Source: Adiantum capillus-veneris
Lineage: Eukaryota; Streptophyta; Polypodiopsida; Polypodiales; Pteridaceae
Assembly: GCA_014529385.2 (NCBI GenBank)
Contig: CM043952.1
Span: 53,588,119-53,652,118, forward strand
DNA length: 64,000 nucleotides
Direction of reading: 5' to 3'
The notes beneath the pieces were generated by a model. The model did no database searches. It was not told where the DNA came from and worked only from the letters and a program-made list of their open reading frames with translations. Both the position numbers and the translations under genes were made by a program. Within the stretch, counting starts at the first letter, position 1. Each line of letters starts with the position of its first letter. Of the stretch, positions 54,801 through 64,000 are shown in pieces.

Positions 54801-56242
54801 AGCGAGTGGATGCAAATTTGTTTCAGGTAACAGTTGAAGAAAACACCGATCGAGAGTGGTATGATGTATATCACTTCCTTTCTAAAGGAGGATTCCCAAA
54901 AAATTGGACTCAAATTCAGAAGAAGGCTCTGATTATTAAGAGTCTGAAGTGTTCACTATCATCAGAGGCTTGCTCTATAGATTGGGAATGGATGGGGTTC
55001 TTTGGCGATGTGTACCAATGGAAGGAAGAATGGAAATTATTTTTGAGGCACATGATGGGGATTCTGGAGGACATTTCTCCACTGATATTACTTACAAGAA
55101 GATTTTGTAGGCTGGATTGCAGTGGAAAACTCTAATATCTAATGTTAGAAGCTTTTGCAAAACATGTGATATATGTCAGAGGATGGGTAGACCAACAATA
55201 GCTGATATGACTCCTCTTACTCCAGTTCAACCACTGGGAGTCTTTATGAAATGGGGCTTGGATTTCATGGGTCCATTCAAGAAAAGTTACTCCAAGGAAG
55301 AACCGGTATATATTGATGGCCACTTATTATGTCACCATATGGATGGAAGCTAAGACTCTTCCTGACAACATCGCAAAGTCCACTGTTGTATTCCTATTTG
55401 AAAATATTATCTGTCGATATGGATGTCCTGTGGAGATTCTGTTTGATCAAGGGACACACTTTACTAATGATACTATGGATACTCTAATGGAAATGCTCTT
55501 AGTCAAGGACCGGAAATCAACACCATATTATCCCAGGTGCAATCGGCAAGCAGAGACCAGTAATAAAACCATCAAGACCATTATTACCAAAATTGTGGAG
55601 AAGGAGCCACACCAATGGGATCTGAAGCTCTAGACTGCTCTATGGGCCTACAAGACAGCTTATAAGGTCACTACTAGACTAACACCGTTCAGAATGGTGT
55701 ATGGTATTGAAGTTGTAGTGCCTATGGAGTTTGTAATTCCCAGTCTCAGGATGGCAGTAGAGTATGGATTGGATTTCAATCATAATCTTAAAAATAGATT
55801 GGAGGAATTAGCACACTTGGATGAGTTAAGACAACGTGCTATACTAGAACAGGAAATTGTTCAGCAAAGAAGAAAACACTGGCATGATAGACAAATCAAA
55901 GTCAGGGAATTCCAGAAGGGTGACTTGGTTCTACTCTATCAATCTAAACTAGGTCTCAAGAAACCAAACTTAAAGATAGCTTGGGCTAGTCCATATGAAG
56001 TCGATTGGGTGTTTTCTAATGGCATAGTAAGGTTGAAAGATTTATTTGGATTACTGCTGCTAGGCGTTTATAATGAGGCCAAGATCAAGCTATATGATTG
56101 GAATGAGAAAGAGACTTCCAAGGAAGAAGATAATGGCATTCTGGGAACTGATGGGCAGGAAAATTCAGAGTCAGTTATTCTAAAACTTTTTCATGTAGAA
56201 CCAGGACCACAGAACCAGTACAACGAGTACCAGAGCCAGTGA
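54801..56242 (+). pseudogene. Tat-like Ty3/gypsy integrase and C-terminal domain
   Basis: The zinc region keeps CKTCDICQRMG. The core has WGLDFMGPF, FDQGTHFTND and QAETSNKTIK, so all three catalytic acidic residues (D, D, E) are present. ALWAYKTAYKVTTRLTPFRM and VYGIEVVVPMEFVIPSLRMA follow. The C-terminal part has RRKHWHDRQIKVREFQKGDL and KIAWASPYEVDWVFSNGIVR. The wording, particularly STPYYP with AE and the VVPMEFVIPS block, is that of the Tat/Ogre branch of plant Ty3/gypsy. A frameshift near 55320 and a TAG near 55633 break it. No 3' LTR matching 50624-51383 was found downstream. Confidence 0.9.
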
Positions 56243-58470
56243 AGGGGTCAGAAAAGTCTCAGTACGACAAAACCATGTCACTAGCAGAATTAATAAAGTG
56301 TCAGAGCCAATATCAATTTTTATGGGGAAAAGCGCCAGTGGGACTACTTGTAATAATCATTATAAGGAATATGGGGAGTATTAGCCAATGCATGTATGCC
56401 ACGTCACCAGCGGTGCACAAAACTCTAGGAACGGTAAGTAGTGAAGCTTCTATGGAACGAACACATATAATAATAAGGAGAGTGGGCATTTTTCCTCATA
56501 AATCTCTTGTGTGATGCCTACCTGTACACATTTTCCATCGCCAAGTTTTGAGGCTTCTTCAGACTTATCATCTTCACAGTGTATGGGTAGAAGAAAAATG
56601 TCAGAAAAGATGCAGGATACCGTAGACAAAACTTCGACTCTTATCACCTCTATTAAAGATTCATTACCACTTATTCCCCATAGCAAGATACAGTGGTATG
56701 TGTTTACTGAGAAAGTCAAAGCGTTGCTCCGACTGTGGGATGTGTATGTGATGGTATAAGCCACAAGATTAGATTTTGACATGGCTATAATCAAGTACAT
56801 CCTTGATTGCTTCAATGTCGATGAGGGCAGTGCACTCATAAATGGTATGAAAGTGTTAGCCACTCTTGACAGCATTGCTTATGCCTTTAAAAATCCAAAT
56901 GAGCCAAAGCCGGCCACAACAACTACAAAACAGATAAGTGCATCTCTTAAGGAAGATGAAGCAGGCAAGAAAAACAGCAAGGCTAGTGCACAAGGGGTTC
57001 CAGTAGCGGGTCTCGGACGTTCCTGCTGCTTACTAGTTAGTGGCCCTGTTATTTTGAAAAATAATCCCACATATGTGTCAAAAATTTTGTTTGCTATGTT
57101 GCTTGCAAAAAGATTAGACACTACAGCTCCAATCTATTATCTCACAATGTGCTTCAGCAGACTGCCAAGTTGAAAACTTAGAATGGTTTCAAAGCTTAGT
57201 ACATCTGGCAGTTTAGTTATTGGGCAACTTCTCCAGATGCTCATTATCAGGTACGGATGGCTTGGAGTCAGAAACCCATTCCAGAGACTAACAATGTTGA
57301 CTTATCTTCATATGAAGGAGCTCCAGGCACTCAGTTGTCTCTAACTGGACAAAAGAGGAAGGCCACACAGGTGGAAGCCAGTAGTTCAAAGAAACCAAAG
57401 GCTACATTGGCCAAAAGTAGTGCTTTCTTAAAGCAACTAGAAAGTCAGGTTAAGAATTTACCCACTGCAAAACCTTCAGCAGGCGAGACTTCAGTAGGTT
57501 AGCAGGCTTCAAAGAACACATGATGAACAGACTCTAGCACGGATTATTGTTAGGACCAGCCAGCAAGCAGAGAAAACTCTAGCAAACACCATTACTGGAA
57601 AAAACTAGCACGAGAGGACCAGTGATGATCAGTTGGCAGTTCCTACTCATAAGGGAAAAGGTCTAGAATCTACCACTCCAACTAGCAAAATTCTATCCCT
57701 TTCAGTGAATTGGCTTTATCCTTAACCAAAAAGGATAGAATACAGCAGCTACAAAATCACCCTCTCAAAGGATGACTGATTCTTTAGAATCCTAACTTTG
57801 CAACATTACCATATATGGCTCCTGTTACGGTTTATGAGCGAATTCCCGCTGACCAAGTGATGGTAATGGCTCAGTGCTTATCCAATCATCATGGAATACA
57901 ATTGTAAATGCTCTAGGACAAATGATGGATACCTCAGCTTCCACGGATGAAGTAGATAAGCTAAAAGAAGAACTGGAAAACAGTTAGCAGAAAGTTTAGA
58001 AATTAAAGCAGGATATAGAAGCACAATCTTTGCGGCATAGTATTCTTGAAAATTAGTCAGCCAGGACAATTTAGACATTGGAAGGTAAGTTGTTAAAGCT
58101 TGAATCTGAGGATAGAAAGTTAAGTGAAGACAAGGCAGAGGCTTTGAGAAATGCTGACAGATTTGAGACTATGTTGACAATGAAGAGGGTTGATTTCAAC
58201 GCACTACTGACTAGCTACACTGCATTAAAAGCCTCTTTAACAGAGAGGTATATATATATAATAATTGGTTGATATTCTGAATCTAGAAGGCAACGTCACT
58301 TTCAATATGGATAATTTGAAGGCACTTATGGAGACCATGCAGAGTGATTTGCAAGATAAGCTTTCTGAATATGAGTCTTGCATGGTATCCAAAAATGAAC
58401 ACTCATCAAACACACCTGCTATGCATTCCTCATTTTCTATCAAACCATTTCTCCTCAAAAAAAATTGAAC
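56243..58470 (+). pseudogene. extra reading frame downstream of the Tat-like pol, coiled-coil type
   Basis: Forward frames continue in pieces: MSEKMQDTVDKTSTLI and VFTEKVKALLRLWDVYVMV (56511-56759), LDFDMAIIKYILDCFNVDEG (56781-57173), a lysine/serine-rich segment with QKRKATQVEASSSKKPKAT (57257-57502), then heptad-like helices VDKLKEELENS and KLLKLESEDRKLSEDKAEAL (57950-58270), and KALMETMQSDLQDKLSEYES. Tat/Ogre elements are known to carry an additional frame of unknown role, which makes this plausible. The order is a globular part, a nuclear-localisation-like basic part, then a coiled coil. No enzyme motif is seen. Confidence 0.45.
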
Positions 58471-58579
58471 ACTATTTACATGTTGTCTTTCACCTTGCTT
58501 CAAGTCCTCACAGTTTGTAAAAGTGATAGATCCATAGTCTGTTAATCCTACAAAACCTATAGAAAACGTCTTATTTTCG

Positions 58580-59218
58580 GGGATGGGAGTGGAGAGAGAT
58601 CTTGGAGGGAGCTTTTTCTAAGTGTTTCACTTGAGTAGTGTTTGCAAGGATAAAGCTTTCCATGCCTTGTTTGGAGAGAGCTTCTTGGAGGGAGATTTCT
58701 TTGTTATTTCTCAATCCAATTGAACCTTGAAACTAACATGTACATTGAAAAAAATAATGCTTCAAACATAGGGGAAGGAGAAGAAGACACAAGCCACCGT
58801 ATTAAATCACAAAATTCTCCAAAAAAGAATCACAATATTAAATCAATAGGCTACATGTATTAACCAAAAAATATGCTTCACACATAGTAGGAAGATACAA
58901 GCTACCCTCTCAAATCATGAAATCCTTCAAAAAGAATTACTCCATTCAATCTATAGTTACAGTTTGTGTCCTACAATTACATTTGGGCACAAGGGGATGT
59001 GAAAAAAAAAATTAATTGCATTTTTGTTTTATGCGATACAACGATAATTGAACACACAAAGAAGATCCTCATTTGTCACCTTGCTCTGATGGATAAACAT
59101 ATGGTGGTTTAAATCCAAGCCAAAGTAGCAAAGGAAGATGAAGTAAATATGCTTGCAAGCCACATATGGTTTGCTTTTTGCCACTCATTCTGTAAAGTCT
59201 CCACATGTACACATCGGG
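58580..59218 (-). repeat. dispersed repeat copy B carrying a gene's last exon
   Basis: Second copy of the repeat at 15400-16090, in the same orientation. It begins at a TTGGAGGGAGCTTTTT stretch and ends with CTCCACATGTACACATCGGG. The similarity is clearest in the first 150 and the last 180 bases and weaker in between. It follows the end of the Tat-associated frame and is not inside another recognisable element. Confidence 0.7.
59069..59218 (-). pseudogene. terminal exon of an unknown membrane-type protein, copy B
   Basis: 49 uninterrupted codons and a TGA: VYMWRLYRMSGKKQTICGLQ, AYLLHLPLLLWLGF and KPPYVYPSEQGDK. It equals copy A in length, and both have TAG immediately upstream of the first codon, as an intron acceptor would. 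Differences from copy A are mostly conservative (I/L, F/L, K/R). The upstream exon was not found within the following 5 kb on this strand. Confidence 0.6.
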
Positions 59219-59599
59219 CTACTTGCAATATGAGCTTCATACCTCTTGCCCTAAACTTGTGAAGAAGATGTGAATTTTTCATGCATGTCTGCCTTCATGA
59301 CAGTGTGCTTCACAATCCGAGCTTCCATAGTTACTGTCGATTCAATTCTCTTGGAGGCTTGAATAGTTACTACCAATTCTCTTCCATAGTTATTGCCAAT
59401 TCAGTTCTCTTGGAGGCCTCCATAGTTACTATCGATTCAATTCTCTTGGGGTACTTGTGGCTATCAAGCACAATGTACTCCAGTGTACTCTATATTTTTT
59501 CTACCTAGTTTGAACCCAATGATATTTTTTTATCTTTCTTTTCTTCTTCCCTCCCATCATCTGCCAATGTTTTTTGGCAAACAAAAAATGAGTCCTAAT

Positions 59600-59968
59600 G
59601 TTTCTTGGCTGAGTTACCAGCAACAAAGCCTTCTTTTTCATAAGTGGAGCTATCAGATAACTCCACTATTGCCATACTTGATCTTGAGGATATATCCATA
59701 CCCTTGTTTATGACTAACAAAATCTTGTAGACGGGTTGAATCCAACACAAATTGTAAATTGATGACCTAATGTCACACCAACTTTCACCTTAATCTGAAT
59801 GTTGTCATCTGGAGTGGAAATGATGGCAAACATCTTGTTGTTATTTCTACCCCCATAATCTCCAAGATTTACCATAGAAAATCTTATTAGGCAATCAAGC
59901 AACAAAGATCCACTGTTAACAGTATTCAAGAACAAACTCACCTTGCATGACAAAGATGAATCCATCAC
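59600..59968 (-). pseudogene. short unknown coding remnant
   Basis: A minus-strand frame from 59968 reads LSCKVSLFLNTVNSGSLLLD, then GDYGGRNNNKMFAIISTPDD and VGVTLGHQFTICVGFNPSTR, with beta-rich character, and a stop at 59714. In other frames further down, SSSTYEKEGFVAGNSAKK-like sequence follows to about 59600. There is no recognisable domain. It may be one exon of a decayed host gene. Confidence 0.3.
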
Positions 59969-60392
59969 TGGTTGAATCTTTTAGAGCTTACTAGCTATCT
60001 AGATATATTTAAGTTGACACCCATTCCTATGTTTATAAACAATTGACACACTCAAATACATACGTTGAAGCTCTCTCAATGTTACCCTAGTTGTAAGTAT
60101 ACCTTGGAGAAAGGCCTGTTGGTCTAGTTCTCAACTAGTATCAATTCCTCATCTCTTCTTCCTATTGCCCCCCTTTCTCTCTCCCTTCATTCCTCTGTCT
60201 CTCTCTATATCTCTCCATTTCCCCCCTCTCTCTATCTATCTGTCTCTTGCTTTTCCCCTTGCTTTCTTATCCCAGTGAAAAATAGAAAAAATTACAAGAG
60301 CTAATGAGCTTTTAATGATGCTATTCATTAGCAAGAGAGAGAGAGATAGAGAGTAGAATGTGCTTTTTAATGATGCAGTTCATTAGCTATGT

Positions 60393-60395
<3 letters not shown>

Positions 60396-60477
<82 letters not shown>

Positions 60478-60484
60478 CCCCCCC
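60396..60484 (+). repeat. (CT)n microsatellite, about 40 units
   Basis: An unbroken CT tract from 60396 to about 60474 runs into a run of C. It is the longest such tract in the window. Long open frames called across it on either strand are serine-leucine or arginine-glutamate repeats and are not genes. Confidence 0.95.
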
Positions 60485-60499
60485 TTCATCCCACTCTCT

Positions 60500-61110
60500 C
60501 TCACTTCCACAATGAAGTCGATAATATCCACTTTTCCTTGCACAAGCCTGTTACATAAATTTATCAGATTATCTACACAAGCATCTAGACCCAGAGCTTC
60601 TCCATTGCTTCCCCCGGTTGGAGAACTCAAGCATCCCATCATTCTCAAGGAATGGAGCTGAAATCCATTCTACGTAGGGGAAATTATTGTCTATCTAGCC
60701 AATACTCTCCACTATGTCAAGGACTTTGTGCACTGTTTCAACTAAATTTGCTAAATCTCTCACCCTTAATCGCAAGCTTTTCAGCCTCGACTACCCTCCT
60801 CAATAAGTCTCGTTCTGCTTCCAACCAAACTTCAAGGCCAACATCTACTGAATTTGATTAATTGTTGCATCACTAACAGATTGCTTCTCCTGTAGAGTAC
60901 GCAATCGGCTCTCGGCATCCATTGGCTTGTCTCTTAACTCATTACATAGCTCATTAAAAGACTCGAGCCCTTGTCCATGGAAACATTCACATATGTCAGA
61001 TAATGTCAGTTTTTCTACATAGTTTTGGGTAGTTGAGCCTTCAAATTTATCTGCCTTCTTGGAAATAATTGCAAGCGTGACACGAACACACACATAGTGG
61101 CACGCGCACA
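60500..61110 (-). pseudogene. decayed coiled-coil coding remnant
   Basis: Read from about 61110 down: KADKFEGSTTQNYVEKLTLS, then LESFNELCNELRDKPMDAES and RLRTLQEKQSVSDATINQIQ, followed by frame changes into EVWLEAERDLLRRVVEAEKL and LANLVETVHKVLDIVESIG, then NNFPYVEWISAPFLENDG near 60680. Charged helices predominate. It resembles the extra or Gag-type frame of a retroelement, or a decayed host gene, but has no diagnostic motif. The stretch just upstream (61080-61145) is a degenerate CA repeat. Confidence 0.35.
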
Positions 61111-61616
61111 CACATAGACACACACACACGACACAAGTTCCCTCCAATTTGCATCACGTGCCTTGCTCCTCTTACTCATCTTGGCCGTTGTCTAATCATA
61201 AGCTCTAAGCTGATCAAGGCATGCATCTCCTCTGTAGTGTTTGCAAAAATGCAAAGGCTTATGTGCAACGTCTGCCAGGTTTTGACGTAGCTGTGTTATA
61301 GCCATGTTAGTTTGGAATATGTGTTTAAAATATTATGCACACTCTTAAATATTGTTTGTCTAGGAGTTGTAGTTTTGAAATGCGGTATTGTTGTAATAGT
61401 TGGGCTTCTATAATTATAGGAGAAGCCATCATTTTTCTTCTTCATTGAGAATTGAGATCTTCTATTCAGAGAATGTGACGACTTGGTGCATTCGGCCAGC
61501 TTGCTTGCAGCCAAGCATATGAGATTCCTCTTGATAGACATCAAGTTCACGGAATCATCCCTAGGGGTAGTCCATACTGTAGACAAGGGAAGAGCTCATT
61601 AAAGCAAATTAGTGAT

Positions 61617-62169
61617 TTAGTTTCCAAGAAGGTGGGCCCCGTGCATGGGCCTTGGTGACAACGGACGGTAAGTGAAAAAGTCTTGGATGTTGCAACAGAG
61701 ATCAAGTGAAGGAAATTTTATTTCATCTAAATCATCATGCGAAAAACAAAGCACAGCATTATCATCAGCTCCAGCAGTTGATCCCAGAATTAATGATGCA
61801 AATTCTTTAAGAAGCTTATACACATTGACAAAGGATGGAACTTTAATTTTCCTGAGCTCTAACACGAATGTTATGCTTGACAAAGACTGTGAGCGCAAAA
61901 ATGAGCCAGCTGCCTCCGTTGTTGAGACTAAATTAAACGAACCTAATACTACAAGCTCCATTTGCAGGATGCCTGCGACGGGACAACGGGCGCCCTTTGT
62001 AGCCTCAGTGTTGACTTCCATAGAGTCATCTGGGACTGGGTCCACCCTTTTGAGAAGCAGCAGCATGATCAACCAACAATCTAGCAGTTCCAATGGCAAT
62101 AGTTATAGTGTGATGGACATGCATTGGTTAACCCACGTGGCCGTCAATTCTCGAAGTTTTGAACAATAG
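61617..62169. other. 550-bp stretch open on both strands, coding strand uncertain
   Basis: The minus strand is open from 62099 to 61617 (160 codons, with LRKIKVPSFVNVYKLLKEF and NAVLCFSHDDLDEIKFPSLD) and the plus strand from 61672 to 62169 (165 codons, serine-rich, with LSSNTNVMLDKDCERKNEPA). In sequence this AT-rich, two such frames over the same bases point to one true coding frame shadowed by the other. The minus frame has the more even mix of hydrophobic and charged residues. I do not recognise either. Confidence 0.35.
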
Positions 62170-62214
62170 GATGTCTCGCTGTATCAACATGAGCACCGAC
62201 AGACAAAGGTATTT

Positions 62215-62424
62215 TTAATGTTTTCCATTGTCAATCTTCATCAGACCCCATTTCTCTATCTCTGCAAAATCATTCATCATAAAATCTATTGTAATCGGGA
62301 CTTGTAGTTTATCACACACTACACTTGTGCTATTGCCTTTAATGTGAGCAAGCTCTACAATAAGAGCAGTGGCCCATGCCTCCGCACACACATCTTTTGG
62401 GACAGATTCACTAATGAGATCCAC
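62215..62424 (-). pseudogene. short frame resembling an RNase H-like fragment
   Basis: The frame reads ESVPKDVCAEAWATALIVEL, then NSTSVVCDKLQVPITIDFM. AEAWA followed about 15 residues later by a VVCD strand recalls the RNase H-like domain (RVT_3) found in plant LINE-derived and host proteins, where AEA and an acidic strand are conserved. The fragment is too short for a firm call and no neighbouring reverse transcriptase is seen. Confidence 0.25.
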
Positions 62425-62469
62425 ACTACACCGTTGGGTTTTTGCTAAAGCAAAGAAGGAGATGGTGAC

Positions 62470-62616
62470 TTCTTATTGAGCGCTAGCGCTCACTTGCAAA
62501 AAAAACCAAGTAAGGGAAAGTGGGATGGAGGGAGGGTGGGAGGAAGCCGGGGTGAGAGGGAGTAAGAGATTGTAATATACTTATAATTACTTGCCTACAT
62601 CTTGCTCCGGTCTCGA

Positions 62617-62655
<39 letters not shown>

Positions 62656-62720
62656 CGATATCTTCCTGAGAGCTAGTGCTTGCTTTGTTTAGAAAAAGCT
62701 CATTAGAGAGAGTTTGTGCT
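62470..62720. repeat. short inverted-repeat element with GCGCTAG ends and a CT tract
   Basis: GAGCGCTAGCGCTCACTTGC at the left and GAGCTAGTGCTTGC at the right flank a G-rich stretch and a CT microsatellite (62626-62652). The same GCGCTAGYGCT words flank a GA tract at 63460-63560 and occur at about 33873 and 34263, so this is a small repeat family associated with GA/CT tracts. Confidence 0.4.
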
Positions 62721-62751
62721 GCTGTGCATTTTGCGTACTCCGCTAGCTGTC

Positions 62752-62754
<3 letters not shown>

Positions 62755-62783
<29 letters not shown>

Positions 62784-62784
62784 C
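62755..62784 (+). repeat. (TG)n microsatellite
   Basis: About 14 TG units; the frames called across it are valine-cysteine runs and not genes. Confidence 0.9.
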
Positions 62785-63304
62785 AGGGCCCCTCTATCCA
62801 TTTTTTAGTACACCATATCCAACGGGAGGAGGCTTCTATTGTGGACCTGACACCCACCTCACCATCCACGCCATGGCACCTCTCTTGGTGGATTTCTTGC
62901 ACAAATCTTTGCACATTATTGTCCGCAGAGGGTTCAATCTTTAGTCTCTTTCTCACATTTTTGGACACAAGAGAGTTTGGTGCTGCAACAACTTGGTCTT
63001 CATTGTGGGTATTGGGTTTTTCTTTCAAAAAAAGTCAAAAATTTCTCAAAAATACACTTTATCTACTTTGGTTGGATTGTTCTAATCTTTATTTCTTTTC
63101 GACACTTGAGGTCAGTTTTTTAGTGCTTAGCGTGTAATCTATCACAAATTACTTTGTAAAAAAAAGGAAATTAGGTATAAAATAATGAAGCAATTCATAT
63201 CTAAAGCGTACATAATCAACTCAAATTCTAGTTTTAGCATCTTGTATTGATAGACAATCAGTCCTCTTATGAAAAGCTACAAAGTTTTTTATGTTTGAAG
63301 AAAT

Positions 63305-63400
63305 TTAATCTCAGCACCAAGGGTATTTTGGGAATTTTTGAAATTTGAGGGGTATTTTGGAAATTTCCACGAATTAGAGGGGTATTTTGGTAATATTTTC
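63305..63400. repeat. single arm of the 'GGGTATTTTGG' repeat family
   Basis: Three tandem copies of a unit GGGTATTTTGG followed by AAATTT-rich spacer end in GGGGTATTTTGGTAAT. The order of units and spacers matches the right arm of the element in the oxygenase intron (29180-29261). No facing arm is visible nearby. Confidence 0.6.
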
Positions 63401-63449
63401 TTTTTTTTCTAATGATTGATAGTCTTCATATGCTCACTCTTTACCCAAG

Positions 63450-63480
63450 CTTTTCCTAGACAAGGTGAGCGCTAGTGCTC

Positions 63481-63531
<51 letters not shown>

Positions 63532-63960
63532 TTTTTTTTTAAAAAAAGAAGCAAGCGCTAGCACTAACTTGCGCTTTTTCCAAGTATGAAAGGGAGGGAG
63601 GTTCCTATATAAAGGTTAAATTTTTTTTACTTCTCTAATTATTTTTCATCAATGATCATCAACCTTGGAAGGTACGGTCTCTCTTGGGGGTTACCCACTC
63701 TCTCACCCTCTCCATCTCTGTCCCTCTTTCGCTCACCCTCTCTATCTCCCTCTTTCCCTGCCTATCTCTCTGTCTCCCTCCCTCCCTATTTATGTCCCTC
63801 TTATGCTCACCCTCTCTAACTCCCTCTCTCTCTCTCACTTGAGAAGGGAGAGAGGCTCTTATGCTCACCCTCTCTATCTCCCTCTCTCTCTCACTTAAGA
63901 AGGGAGAGAGGGAGATAGAGAGGGTGAGCAAAAGAGAGACAGAGATGAAGAGGGTGAGAT
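63450..63960. repeat. GA/CT-rich palindromic repeats at the window end
   Basis: A GA tract at 63485-63529 is flanked by GTGAGCGCTAGTGCTC and AAGCGCTAGCACTAAC. From 63835 to 63950 CTCACCCTCTCTATCTCCC and its exact reverse complement face each other across CACTTAAGAAGGG, giving a hairpin-forming palindrome. Frames called here are repetitive. The family resembles the cluster at 32.7-33.6 kb. Confidence 0.55.
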
Positions 63961-64000
63961 AGTTAGAAAATAATGATGGGAAATAATTTAGACTTTTCCC

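Noticed and set aside
1-64000. CRISPR arrays, rRNA, tRNA and bacterial operon signals
   Set aside because: None seen; the primer-binding sites resemble tRNA 3' ends only because they are complementary to them.

Overview
The window looks like repeat-rich nuclear DNA of a flowering plant. The evidence is spliced genes with GT-AG introns, several lineages of Ty3/gypsy and Ty1/copia LTR retrotransposons with plant-type primer-binding sites, small inverted-repeat elements, and very many (CT)n/(GA)n, (CA)n and (GT)n microsatellites. I cannot name the species. No rRNA, tRNA or CRISPR array is visible. Nearly all coding sequence belongs to decayed mobile elements. The one clear, fully spliced host gene is a 2-oxoglutarate/Fe(II) oxygenase at 28.3-30.7 kb.

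Layout. 0.2-3.0 kb: truncated Ty3/gypsy gag-protease-RT (+). 3.10-3.84 kb: a 741-bp LTR (+) followed by a degenerate tRNA-Asp-type primer-binding site, a long leader and a decayed gag/protease-like body to about 10.9 kb. 11.6-13.6 kb: decayed minus-strand coding, split by a small inverted-repeat element (MITE). 13.6-15.4 kb: another gypsy pol (+). 15.4-16.1 kb: first copy of a dispersed repeat that carries the last exon of an unknown gene (-). 16.1-21.3 kb: mostly non-coding, with a gypsy polypurine tract/LTR remnant and a second MITE. 21.3-23.2 kb (-): an unknown spliced gene remnant whose downstream end runs into a histone H3/CENH3-like fold. 24.2-25.6 kb: a foldback element holding four 60-bp palindromes at 176-177-bp spacing. 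25.8-27.3 kb: two tandem transposon 3' ends with small spliced exons. 27.6-28.1 kb: microsatellite/minisatellite DNA upstream of the oxygenase gene.

31.8-34.1 kb holds MITE-like and palindromic repeats. 34.5-38.2 kb is a tandem LTR/gag-only copia element. 39.3-47.5 kb (-) is a chromodomain-type gypsy pol cut by a 5.4-kb copia element (+) with a 5-bp target duplication. 48.5-49.9 kb (-) is a second unknown spliced gene remnant. 50.2-50.6 kb (-) is a gypsy RNase H fragment next to a second, inverted copy of the 3.1-kb LTR. 51.4-56.2 kb (+) is a Tat-like gypsy gag-pol, followed to 58.5 kb by a coiled-coil-type extra reading frame. 58.6-59.2 kb is the second copy of the dispersed repeat. 59.3-64 kb is decayed coding and microsatellite-rich DNA.

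The most unusual items are the CENH3-like histone fold joined to an unknown gene, the foldback element with phased palindromes, the duplicated terminal exon of an unknown gene, and the inverted LTR pair whose flanking pol fragments suggest a large inversion. All assignments come from reading the sequence; no database search was possible.
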